DNA of 31,362 nucleotides from Desulfatirhabdium butyrativorans (GTDB lineage: Bacteria; Desulfobacterota; Desulfobacteria; Desulfobacterales; DYRK01): the NCBI GenBank assembly GCA_020718785.1, contig DYRK01000004.1, positions 1 through 31,362 on the forward strand, written 5' to 3'. The notes beneath the pieces were generated by a model. It saw only the letters and a list, made by a program, of their open reading frames with translations, was not told the DNA's origin and searched no databases. Below are positions 7,726 to 14,996 of the stretch, in pieces. The first letter of the stretch is position 1. Every line of letters starts with the position of its first letter. The translations under genes and the position numbers were made by a program.

Positions 7726-9135
7726 ATGATCACTGAAAAACAGGCAAAAGAACTCAGGAAACAGATTGAACGGAAGCCGTCTCTGGCTTGGGATGTGATG
7801 GACAAACAGGAGACAGATGAAGCCTTTAAGCTTGCAGAAAGATATAAAACTTTTCTGGACGCAAAGACAGAGCGGGAAGCTATGTCTGCCATCGTGAATG
7901 CAGTCGTAAAAAGCGGATTCAAGAATGCGGACGACAGATCCGAGGGCGGCAAATATTATAAAGTGCTTCGAAACAAAGCCGCTGCTCTTGCGGTTATGGG
8001 CAAAAAGCCGCTGTCCGAAGGCAGCCGGATTGTTGCCGCGCATATTGACTCGCCCCGGCTGGACCTGAAGCAAAACCCGCTTTACGAGGAAGTCGAACTG
8101 GCTTTCCTGAAAACCCATTACTACGGCGGTATCCGCAAGTATCAATGGCTTGCCAGACCTTTGGCCATGCACGGCAAGGTCGTAAAAAGCGACGGGATCG
8201 AATTCAATTTCATCATCGGCGAATCGGACAGCGATCCTGTGTTTACAATCGCAGACCTTCTGCCGCATCTTGCAGGAAAAGTGCAAAGCGATAAAAAACT
8301 CTCCGAAGCCTTTGAAGGAGAAAAGCTGAACATCCTTGTGGGAAGTCTGCCTTTGGGAAACAACAAGATCAAGGATCGCTTCAAACTCCACGTCCTGAAT
8401 TATCTCTATGAGAAATACGGCATGATCGAAGAGGATTTCACTACTGCCGAAATCGAACTTGTGCCTGCGGGAAAAGCCAGAGATATCGGTTTTGATAAAA
8501 GTCTGGTCGGGGCTTACGGACAGGATGACCGGATATGTGCATTTACTGCACTCGAGGCTTTGCTCGGAACAAAAAAACCGGAATTTACCTCGGTAGCATT
8601 GTTTTACGACAAAGAAGAAATCGGCAGCGAAGGCAATACCGCCGCTCAGTCCCGCTTTCTGGAGGAATTTGTCTCTGATTTGTTTGCCAAAGCCGGTTCT
8701 GAAGCCAGCGAACGCATTCTGAGAAAAGCTCTGATCGCTTCCACGGCGATTTCGGCAGATGTCAACGGCGCATTGGATCCTGATTTTCAGGATGTCCATG
8801 ACAAACGGAACGCTGCACGCCTCGGATACGGGGTCTGTATCACCAAATTTACCGGCTCCGGCGGAAAAGGCGGCGCAAATGATGCGAATGCCGAATATCT
8901 CGGTCTGCTCCGCAGAATTTTCAATGAAAACAGCATAGTCTGGCAGACCGGAGAACTCGGAAAGGTGGATATCGGCGGAGGCGGAACCATCGCAAAGTAT
9001 CTGGCATCTTACGGCATGGAAATCGTTGACTGCGGCCCCGCGGTGCTTTCCATGCACTCTCCGTTTGAAATATCGTCCAAAGCAGACATTTACATGACCT
9101 TTAAAGCTTATAAGGCTTTTTTTGCAGCAAAATAA
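7726..9135 (+). CDS. M18 family aminopeptidase
   Basis: Cytosolic di-zinc aminopeptidase of family M18 (aspartyl aminopeptidase/yeast Ape1 clan), 469 residues, full length. Expected metal-site residues are visible: H106 and D108 in AAHIDSPRLDLK, D268 in GQDDRICAF, the catalytic-base and ligand pair E297-E298 in DKEEIGSEG, D345 in ISADVNGALDP, and H444 in MHSPFE. It removes N-terminal residues from peptides, probably in peptide turnover. The ATG at 7726 has AGGA about 8 nt upstream. It stands alone on the plus strand between a miniature element and a hairpin. Sequence resembles the bacterial 'aminopeptidase 1' branch more than DNPEP (impression, not an alignment). Confidence 0.95.
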   Translation: MITEKQAKELRKQIERKPSLAWDVMDKQETDEAFKLAERYKTFLDAKTEREAMSAIVNAVVKSGFKNADDRSEGGKYYKVLRNKAAALAVMGKKPLSEGSRIVAAHIDSPRLDLKQNPLYEEVELAFLKTHYYGGIRKYQWLARPLAMHGKVVKSDGIEFNFIIGESDSDPVFTIADLLPHLAGKVQSDKKLSEAFEGEKLNILVGSLPLGNNKIKDRFKLHVLNYLYEKYGMIEEDFTTAEIELVPAGKARDIGFDKSLVGAYGQDDRICAFTALEALLGTKKPEFTSVALFYDKEEIGSEGNTAAQSRFLEEFVSDLFAKAGSEASERILRKALIASTAISADVNGALDPDFQDVHDKRNAARLGYGVCITKFTGSGGKGGANDANAEYLGLLRRIFNENSIVWQTGELGKVDIGGGGTIAKYLASYGMEIVDCGPAVLSMHSPFEISSKADIYMTFKAYKAFFAAK

Positions 9136-9150
9136 ATAAATGAGGGTCAG

Positions 9151-9187
9151 AGGTGAGGGGTCAGAGGTTGCGACCCTTCACCTCTTT
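9151..9187 (+). terminator. Terminator-like hairpin after the aminopeptidase gene
   Basis: AGGTGAGGGGTC (9151-9162) pairs with GACCCTTCACCT (9172-9183) with one mismatch, followed by a short T-run (CTTTT). It is 16 bp past the stop and 9 bp before the next ATG. Confidence 0.55.
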
Positions 9188-9195
9188 TAAATATT

Positions 9196-10383
9196 ATGAA
9201 ACTAGGAATAAAATATCTCGTTATATTGGTATGCCTGCCGGGGTTCTGCGGAATGGGTTTTGCGGGCGATCTGAATACGCTGAAGAAACTGATCGGAACT
9301 CAGGATTCCTTGCTGGTTGCGGATTCTCAGGGACAGATACTTTTTGCACAGAATGCGGATAAAAAGCTGATTCCTGCTTCCACATTGAAAATCCTGACCT
9401 CGCTGGCAGCTCTGCATTATCTTGGCACAGATTTCAGGTTTGTCACGGAATTTTATACGGACAGGGATTCCAACCTGAAAATAAAAGGATACGGCGATCC
9501 GGTTCTGATTTCGGAAGCCGTGTCGGAAATTGCCGAAAGCCTGAGTACAAAGCTCGGATCGTTCAATAATCTGGTGCTGGACATTTCCTATTTTGATCCG
9601 GCTCCGATTCCCGGAGTGACCGTCACGCTGAATCCTTATGATGCCCCGAACGGGGCATTGTGCGTCAATTTCAACACGGTTTTTTTTAAACGGGAACCGG
9701 ATGGCTCTTACAGCAGTGCGGAACCCCAGACTCCGCTGCTGCCCTTTGCTTTAAAGAAAATAGCGGGATACGGGCTGAAACAGGACAGAGTAATACTTTC
9801 GCAGGAACAGGATGAGATCACTCTTTACGCCGGGGCTATGTTTGACTATTTCCTGAAACAGCATGGCATCCGAAGTGAGGGCGAGATAAGACTCGGAAAG
9901 GTTGACAAAACGGATAAACTTATATTAAGGCATTTGTCTAAGTTCTCACTTCAGGATGTTATTGCAAGACTGCTTGAATATTCAAATAATTTTATTGCAA
10001 ACCAGACGCTTCTCGCCATAGGCGCAAAGGTTTACGGTGGTCCGGCGACTCTGGAAAAAGGGGTTCAGGCTGTATTGTCTTATGCAGCGGATGTCTTGAA
10101 ACTGAAGGATATCCGCCTTGCCGAAGGCTCCGGTATTTCAAGAGAAAACCGGATTTCGGCAAAAGACCTGATGGTCTGTCTCGAAGCTTTTGAGCCTTAC
10201 CATGCGCTCATGCGGCATCAGGGCAGAGAATTCTTCAAAACCGGCAGCTTGAACGGAGTCAAAACGCGTGCAGGCTACATTGATGACGGAGCCGGCGGTC
10301 TGTACCGTTTCGCGGTGATGGTCAATACCCCCGGCAAATCAGCAGATGCTGTCATGTCACGTCTGCTCAATGCCTTGCCGTAG
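9196..10383 (+). CDS. D-alanyl-D-alanine carboxypeptidase, PBP4 family (peptidase S13)
   Basis: Periplasmic peptidoglycan hydrolase (DacB/PBP4-like, family S13) that trims or cleaves D-Ala-containing stem peptides during wall remodelling. It has 395 residues, with a signal peptide at about 1-23. The three penicillin-binding motifs are present: STLK at 62-65 (nucleophile S62), SNN at 263-265 (YSNNFIANQ) and KTG at 348-350 (FFKTGSLNG). The length is at the short end because the large inserted domain of E. coli DacB seems reduced. The ATG at 9196 precedes a good signal sequence, although no clear Shine-Dalgarno is visible; the preceding hairpin occupies that region. It is followed by a gene-free stretch full of palindromic elements, so it is probably monocistronic. 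Confidence 0.93.
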   Translation: MKLGIKYLVILVCLPGFCGMGFAGDLNTLKKLIGTQDSLLVADSQGQILFAQNADKKLIPASTLKILTSLAALHYLGTDFRFVTEFYTDRDSNLKIKGYGDPVLISEAVSEIAESLSTKLGSFNNLVLDISYFDPAPIPGVTVTLNPYDAPNGALCVNFNTVFFKREPDGSYSSAEPQTPLLPFALKKIAGYGLKQDRVILSQEQDEITLYAGAMFDYFLKQHGIRSEGEIRLGKVDKTDKLILRHLSKFSLQDVIARLLEYSNNFIANQTLLAIGAKVYGGPATLEKGVQAVLSYAADVLKLKDIRLAEGSGISRENRISAKDLMVCLEAFEPYHALMRHQGREFFKTGSLNGVKTRAGYIDDGAGGLYRFAVMVNTPGKSADAVMSRLLNALP

Positions 10384-10410
10384 GTGTGTAGAAAAAAGTT
10401 TCCGAATAAC

Positions 10411-10577
10411 TGCATTTAAGCACACTACCGGACAATTTTTCAGACCGTTCTGCTGAAACGGACAAAAAACGGCTTGCAAAGCCGTTTTACAGTAAAACGA
10501 TTTTGCAAATCGTTTCTGTTTCAGTCTGAATAAAATCAGAATGTTATGATTTTTTGTCCGGTAGTCTGGCATTTAAG
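10411..10577. repeat. Inverted-repeat element with TGCATTTAAG...GGACAATTTTT ends
   Basis: Terminal arms of about 30 bp, at 10411-10440 and 10548-10577, are near-inverse (CACTACCGGACAATTTTT and ATTTTTTGTCCGGTAGTCTG). Inside are two hairpins of the AAAACG family: AAAACGGCTTGCAAAGCCGTTTT at about 10467-10489 and AAAACGATTTTGCAAATCG near 10495-10515. It abuts the next element directly. No open reading frame is present. Confidence 0.8.
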
Positions 10578-10669
10578 TTATAATTCATGTTACGCAGCCG
10601 GTGCGTGAATTCCCCCTTCATCCCTTTCCAAAAGGGGAAAACGGCACTGATGCGTAACATGAGTTATAA
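10578..10669. repeat. ~92-bp miniature element with TTATAA(C/T)TCATGTTACGCA ends
   Basis: The left end at 10578-10596 and the right end at 10651-10669 are 19-bp inverted repeats with one mismatch. The core (CCCCCTTCATCCCTTTCCAAAAGGGG) differs from that of the related 7602-7690 element. It lies 55 bp before the methyltransferase start. Confidence 0.85.
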
Positions 10670-10724
10670 GATAGTTAAAAATGCAGCAGCGGTCAACGAT
10701 CATGAAATTCAGGAGTGCCATACT

Positions 10725-11360
10725 ATGAACATTGAGAAAAAGGATTTTGACAAAGAGGCTGCCTCTTGGGACGAAAATCCGGCAAGAGTCAAGCTGGCAA
10801 AAGATGTTGCCGATGCCATATCCAAACAGATCATACTGACATCGGATATGAATGCTGCGGACTTCGGCTGCGGAACAGGGCTGTTGACCACCCTGCTGCA
10901 GCCCTTGGTCCGTTCTGTCGTCGGCATTGACAGTTCGCAGGGAATGCTCGATATCTTCAATACGAAGATTGCCAAGCTGAAGCTGACCAATGTCAGTTCT
11001 CTGCTTTTCGATTTTGACAAGGGCGATACTCTTGCAGGCAATTATGATCTGATTGTAAGCAATATGACTCTTCATCATGTCAGGGAAATAATACCTCTTT
11101 TCCGTCAATTTTATAACATCACTGCACCCGCCGGTTATCTGTGCATTGCTGATTTAGACTTGGATAACGGTCAGTTTCATGACAACAACACCGGTGTATT
11201 CCACTTAGGATTTGATCGGGCAGCACTGCACAGGATTTTTACAGATGCGGGCTTCGGTAATGTTCAGGATATTGCCGCGGCAGAAGTGGTGAAACCGACT
11301 CCTGATGGAAAAATGAGGCAGTTTACAGTGTTTCTGATGACCGGCCGTAAATCTCCTTGA
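10725..11360 (+). CDS. Class I SAM-dependent methyltransferase
   Basis: Rossmann-fold methyltransferase of 211 residues, probably cytosolic. The SAM-binding motif I is DFGCGTGLL (46-54), followed by an acidic residue in VGIDSSQGM (D69) and SNMTLHH for the later motifs. The opening DFDKEAASWDENPARVKLA suits small-molecule methyltransferases of the UbiE/Methyltransf_11 kind, but the substrate cannot be read from sequence. The frame is open further upstream, but I chose ATG 10725: it has AGGAG at 10711-10715 and the extra upstream codons would come from the miniature element. The stop is followed at once by a palindromic element that fills the gap to the convergent prepilin peptidase gene. Confidence 0.88.
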   Translation: MNIEKKDFDKEAASWDENPARVKLAKDVADAISKQIILTSDMNAADFGCGTGLLTTLLQPLVRSVVGIDSSQGMLDIFNTKIAKLKLTNVSSLLFDFDKGDTLAGNYDLIVSNMTLHHVREIIPLFRQFYNITAPAGYLCIADLDLDNGQFHDNNTGVFHLGFDRAALHRIFTDAGFGNVQDIAAAEVVKPTPDGKMRQFTVFLMTGRKSP

Positions 11361-11361
11361 A

Positions 11362-11520
11362 CTATTCTTGCCGCCGTCATAATTTGCGCTTCTGTAAAAC
11401 GCCCAAGCTGAAACAGACGCAAATCGTTTTTGCGGAGAAAACGGTCTGCGTCTGTTTTAAGCAGAGGCGTTTTACTGCAGTGTCCGAAAGCGCAGTTTAT
11501 AACGGTGGGCAGTATATATA
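11362..11520. repeat. ~160-bp palindromic element (GCGCTTCTGTAAAACGCC family)
   Basis: Left half: CCGCCGTCATAATTTGCGC, then TTCTGTAAAACGCC, then AACAGACGCAAATCG. The right half is the approximate inverse: TGCGTCTGTTTTAAGCAG, GGCGTTTTACTGC, GCGCAGTTTATAACGG, ending GTGGGCAGTATATA. A second complete copy is at 24748-24889 and half-units form the array at 30819-31308. It occupies the whole gap between two convergent genes and could serve as a bidirectional terminator. Confidence 0.9.
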
Positions 11521-11529
11521 TAACCTTAT

Positions 11530-12312
11530 TCAGGAACAGCCGCCAAAATTCATCATCCCGAAATACCAGAGAATTATCATATCTCCGAAAAAGATGTAAG
11601 TCATTGCGCCGATAGACAGAAATGGACCGAAAGGAACAGCAAGTTTCATATCTTTACGGCTATGAACCATGATAATGATGCCGATAAGCGTCCCCACAGC
11701 AGATGCAACAAAAATGGTAAACAGTACGCCTTTCCATCCGATAAGAACGCCGATCATTGCCAGCAGCTTGATATCGCCGCCGCCCATGCCTTCTTTTTTG
11801 GAGACAAACTGATAGGTCACGGCAATCAGATAAAGACTTCCCCCGCCTGCCAGCAATCCCAGCAACGAGTCTTTCCATGTCATGCCCGGAATCGCAAAGG
11901 CAGCCAGAAAAAAAACGGGAATTCCGGGAATGGAAATAACATCCGGGATGATCTGATGATCCAGATCAATGTAGGTAATGACTACCAGAGTTATAATAAA
12001 GACATAATAAACAAGAGCCTCTCCTGTGAAACCGAACTTGAGAAATGCACAGACCGCGAACAGTCCGCTCATGAGTTCCACCATCGGATACCTCAGCGAT
12101 ATCGGAGTACGGCATTGACGGCACTTTCCCCTGAGCCAAATATAGCTCAGTATGGGAATATTATCGTAAAACCTGATACTGTAGCCGCAGCCGGGACATG
12201 AGGAAGGGGGATAGACAATGGATTTTGAAATCGGCACCCGGTATATGCAGACATTCAAAAAGCTTCCGATACACAGTCCGAATATGAAAACAAAAATCTC
12301 AATTCCGAGCAT
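11530..12312 (-). CDS. pilD: Prepilin peptidase (type IV leader peptidase/methyltransferase, PilD-like)
   Basis: Inner-membrane aspartic protease that cleaves the leader of type IV prepilins and type II secretion pseudopilins and N-methylates the new N-terminus. It has 260 residues and about eight hydrophobic segments. The N-terminal domain has the paired zinc cysteines C39/C42 and C64/C67 (CPGCGYSIRFYDNIPILSY, CRQC), and the catalytic aspartates lie in IDLDHQIIPD (D116) and GMGGGDIK (D180). The ATG at 12312 has AGGAG six nt upstream. No pilin or secretion gene lies nearby. It follows the acyl-reductase-like gene by 69 bp of AGTGAGAA-type repeat and may be read through from it, but a functional link is not evident. 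Confidence 0.94.
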   Translation of the reverse strand: MLGIEIFVFIFGLCIGSFLNVCIYRVPISKSIVYPPSSCPGCGYSIRFYDNIPILSYIWLRGKCRQCRTPISLRYPMVELMSGLFAVCAFLKFGFTGEALVYYVFIITLVVITYIDLDHQIIPDVISIPGIPVFFLAAFAIPGMTWKDSLLGLLAGGGSLYLIAVTYQFVSKKEGMGGGDIKLLAMIGVLIGWKGVLFTIFVASAVGTLIGIIIMVHSRKDMKLAVPFGPFLSIGAMTYIFFGDMIILWYFGMMNFGGCS

Positions 12313-12328
12313 AAATATCTCCTCAGAA

Positions 12329-12388
12329 AAAGTGAGAAGTGAGAAGTGAGAATTGAATATTCACTTCTCACTTTTCAATTCTCACTTT
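12329..12388. repeat. AGTGAGAA-type repeat with a palindromic centre
   Basis: AGTGAGAAGTGAGAAGTGAG runs into AATTGAATATTCACTTCTCACTTTTC, so the repeat faces its own inverse around GAATATTC and can fold. It supplies the stop codon of the acyl-reductase-like gene (AAG TGA) and fills the gap to the prepilin peptidase gene. Confidence 0.85.
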
Positions 12389-14442
12389 CCTCCCCTGGCT
12401 TCAAGGGCAAGCTGTCTCACTTTGGCGATATCCTCATCCGTAAACACACCGTTTACACCGCTTATAGCAGCAAGTTTCATGCCGTGTCTGAGACCCATTT
12501 TATAAATTTCTCTCACCTTTTGCCATTCAATATCCCGACCGATGGTAAAATTCTCAAACCGCCCCTCCAAAGCCAGCACAATGGTTTCGGCAAGGCAGGC
12601 ATAAACGACTCTCGGCGGCAGTCCGATACTCTTCATCTCCGGGTTTCCGGGCAGTTCGATTTCTCCGGATTCTATTACCAGCACATCAGGGCGTTTTCTC
12701 ACATCCTCGGGCGAGAGATCCAGGGGTCTGGCAACATCGGTGATGACACACCCGGGCTTGACTTTTGTTATGTCTAAAACGGTTTTGCCCGCGCCGGAAG
12801 TTGCAGTTACAATCACATCCATATCGGGAAGAAATCTGTCGGCACGGGTTGAAAGATAGAGTTTGACTTCCGGTGTTTCCGTGAGAATAGATTCTTTTAA
12901 TGCGAGCAGTTTTGCCATATTTCTGCCTGCCATGTAAACTTCCTCAAAAGCATACGCGAGCAATCGACAACATACTGAGCCGATAGCGCCGGTTGCGCCC
13001 ATGACCATGGCTTTTGCCTTGATTTTTTTCCCGGGTTCGGTTTGGATCAGCCCTATACGGCGAACAGCATCTGCCGCAGCCCAGAGCGCGCCGGACGCGC
13101 TGTAGCTGTTGCCGGTAGTAATAGGAATATCTGCCAGCTTTGCTACCGTAACTCCGGAATCTCCTACTACTTTGGTGAAAGCTCCGAGTCCCATGATCTG
13201 CGCGCCCATGCGTTTTGCCATTTTAGCAGCCTGCAACAGACGCTTGTAGGTAAACTCAGGCTCATGAGACATCATCTGTTTCGGGGTTCCGCCCACGGTA
13301 ATCAGCCAGCCTTCTGCTTCTACACCCGTAGGAGACTTGATGCCCGTGACTTTGGAGTAAACCCAGGGCGGAGCGTAAGCCACAACCTTTTCTACCGCGT
13401 CCATAAACGCGGGGGGTGTGACTTTGGACAGATATTTCACGGTCTTGTCTTTTTTCAGATATTCTTTTGAAAGCGGATGAATCACAAAAGCAAAACGGTT
13501 CACCCGTTTGGAATCTCCGGAAGGAAAGACGACTCGTGGATCCATGCGCTGTTCGCTGATGATTTCCAGAAAATCGTCATTCGTGATTTCCTCGGGAGGT
13601 TTTTCCAAAGCCGCCACAATCAAGGCTTCCAGCACATTGACTCCCACCACCTGCCGGAGTATTTTCGGGGTGGAGTCAATCACCACATTCACGCCTCTTT
13701 CTTTCAGAAAACGAATCTGATCATCATAAACCGTTGAACTGATGACAATTTTTCCGCCCAATTCTTCGATAGTGCATTTTTCCACATACTTGTAGAAGTC
13801 ATAATACGGCACTACGATGATGTTTGCCTTCTGCATGGCTTTGCGGATGATGTATTCATTCCATTTCCGTAAAGGAATGACCGAAGAAGAAAGCTGTTTT
13901 CCGGGGAGCCATTTCAGTACCTCATGAGCCTGATTGGCGTATAAATCCAATTCGTTCAACGAATTGAGAAATTTGGAGATGCCGTTTTCCAGAACCGGAT
14001 CTGCAAAAGTCAGATTTTCCGTGTATTCGGACATGACTTTGGACATGGAGTAATTGGTCATGCCTGAAAGAAATAACACTTTGGCATTATTGAAGTAGTT
14101 ATTTCCGAATTTGAATTGAATGTGACGAAAAGACCATTCATGTCCGACTTTCCGCAGATTTTCTCCTGTCATTACAGGGGTACGAAGCCGGGAAGTCAGT
14201 TTTTTCAATTTCTCGGAAAGGTTTTGTCTCAGGTGTTCAGGTCCGATATCATAAGGAAATCTGATATGACCCAGACCCATGGCATCTGCTTCTTTATCCC
14301 AAAGGGACAAAAGATCGGCAGCTTTTTCCAGACTCCCGTCGGTTCCGATCCGCCGGATATAGAAATCCTGCCCCAGAAATTCCGTCTCAAACTCATAATC
14401 TCTCCCGCTCGGTCCCAGACTGATGCTTACTACTTGTTTCAC
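12382..14442 (-). CDS. AAR-like acyl-ACP reductase with a ~310-residue N-terminal extension
   Basis: Residues about 315-686 resemble the cyanobacterial long-chain acyl-ACP reductase (AAR), which reduces fatty acyl-ACP to aldehyde with NADPH. Shared features: GLGAFTKVV (419-427), TTGNSYSA (442-449), the nucleotide-binding GATGAIGS (482-489), MAGRN, and YACLAETIVLALEG, where C616 matches the acyl-accepting cysteine of AAR, followed by FTIGRD. The N-terminal part (1-310, with VVIDSTPKIL and VGVNVLEALIVAAL) is absent from the roughly 340-residue AAR and I do not recognise it. Start: GTG at 14442 after a GGGGGGA Shine-Dalgarno. It lies between a ferredoxin gene and the prepilin peptidase gene; the iron alcohol dehydrogenase upstream could reduce its aldehyde product. 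Fold assignment is good; the substrate is inferred. Confidence 0.75.
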   Translation of the reverse strand: MKQVVSISLGPSGRDYEFETEFLGQDFYIRRIGTDGSLEKAADLLSLWDKEADAMGLGHIRFPYDIGPEHLRQNLSEKLKKLTSRLRTPVMTGENLRKVGHEWSFRHIQFKFGNNYFNNAKVLFLSGMTNYSMSKVMSEYTENLTFADPVLENGISKFLNSLNELDLYANQAHEVLKWLPGKQLSSSVIPLRKWNEYIIRKAMQKANIIVVPYYDFYKYVEKCTIEELGGKIVISSTVYDDQIRFLKERGVNVVIDSTPKILRQVVGVNVLEALIVAALEKPPEEITNDDFLEIISEQRMDPRVVFPSGDSKRVNRFAFVIHPLSKEYLKKDKTVKYLSKVTPPAFMDAVEKVVAYAPPWVYSKVTGIKSPTGVEAEGWLITVGGTPKQMMSHEPEFTYKRLLQAAKMAKRMGAQIMGLGAFTKVVGDSGVTVAKLADIPITTGNSYSASGALWAAADAVRRIGLIQTEPGKKIKAKAMVMGATGAIGSVCCRLLAYAFEEVYMAGRNMAKLLALKESILTETPEVKLYLSTRADRFLPDMDVIVTATSGAGKTVLDITKVKPGCVITDVARPLDLSPEDVRKRPDVLVIESGEIELPGNPEMKSIGLPPRVVYACLAETIVLALEGRFENFTIGRDIEWQKVREIYKMGLRHGMKLAAISGVNGVFTDEDIAKVRQLALEARGGK

Positions 14443-14468
14443 GATATCCCCCCTATATAATTGATTAT

Positions 14469-14548
14469 TGAGAAGTGAGAAGTGAAAAATAAATCACTTT
14501 CCATTTCTCACTTCTCACTCTTCACTTCTCACTCTTCATTTCTCACTT
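14469..14548. repeat. AGTGAGAA-type repeat between ferredoxin and acyl reductase genes
   Basis: Several copies of TTCTCACTTC/ACTCTTCA-type heptamers (plus-strand view), with one inverted stretch at 14469-14486. On the minus strand it encodes the final SEK and the TGA stop of the ferredoxin. Same family as 3975-4004 and 12329-12388. Confidence 0.85.
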
Positions 14549-14778
14549 CCTATCGCGTTTGCCGGACAGGCATTCATTGCCTCGGCACAGCGTTCCTCTT
14601 CCTCTGCACTTTCCGGCTGTTTACAGACATAGTTGCAGTCTGTTTCCAGTTCCTCATCCGAATCGGATCTGAAATTATCCGGAGCGATCTCGCTGCAAAG
14701 CATACAGCCGATACAGGCTTCGCTGACGTAGTATTTCCCATAAACATTGTTTTTGAATTTTCGTCTGTTATTACACAT
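14536..14778 (-). CDS. Small [4Fe-4S] ferredoxin
   Basis: An 80-residue acidic electron carrier with one cluster site: C22, C25 and C28 in ACIGCMLCSE, and C71 followed by proline in NACPANAIG. This is the single-cluster ferredoxin pattern. Extra cysteines at 2, 48, 52 and 64 might form a disulphide as in some monocluster ferredoxins (inference). The ATG at 14778 has only a weak upstream purine run. The gene lies between the iron alcohol dehydrogenase and the AAR-like reductase on the same strand, which suggests electron supply to one of these enzymes. The last three residues and the stop come from the AGTGAGAA repeat. Confidence 0.9.
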   Translation of the reverse strand: MCNNRRKFKNNVYGKYYVSEACIGCMLCSEIAPDNFRSDSDEELETDCNYVCKQPESAEEEERCAEAMNACPANAIGSEK

Positions 14779-14821
14779 AAAAAAATACCGCAGGGACGGC
14801 AGCCGAATTATTTCTTTTTTT

Positions 14822-14985
14822 TCGTTCCCAAGCCGGGCTTCAATGCCTTTAAGTTAAAGAACTATCCGGATAAAGTCCGGCACAGCAGAGCGGGTTTGAA
14901 ACCCGCTCTGCTGTATATGCCAAAATTTCATTTTAGCACTCCTCACCTTTAACTTAATGGCAGTGAGCCGGGGCTTGGGAACGAG
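14822..14985. repeat. Nested palindromic elements (one repeat inside another)
   Basis: Outer arms TCGTTCCCAAGCCGGGCTT (14822-14840) and AGCCGGGGCTTGGGAACGAG (14966-14985) belong to the TTCCCAAGCC family. Between them, TTTAAGTTAAAG (14848-14859) and CTTTAACTTAA (14947-14957) bound an inner element whose centre is the palindrome CAGAGCGGGTTT/AAACCCGCTCTG (near 14886-14911). The 14779-14996 gap between ferredoxin and dehydrogenase has no gene. Confidence 0.85.
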
Positions 14986-14996
14986 AAATGAACCTC

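Noticed and set aside
10587..10724. N-terminal extension of the methyltransferase
   Set aside because: The extra codons would be encoded by the miniature element, while ATG 10725 has a proper Shine-Dalgarno and begins the conserved region.
14482..14952. 156-residue plus-strand frame opposite the ferredoxin
   Set aside because: It runs through AGTGAGAA repeats and nested palindromes and is antisense to a clear cysteine-motif ferredoxin; no family resemblance.
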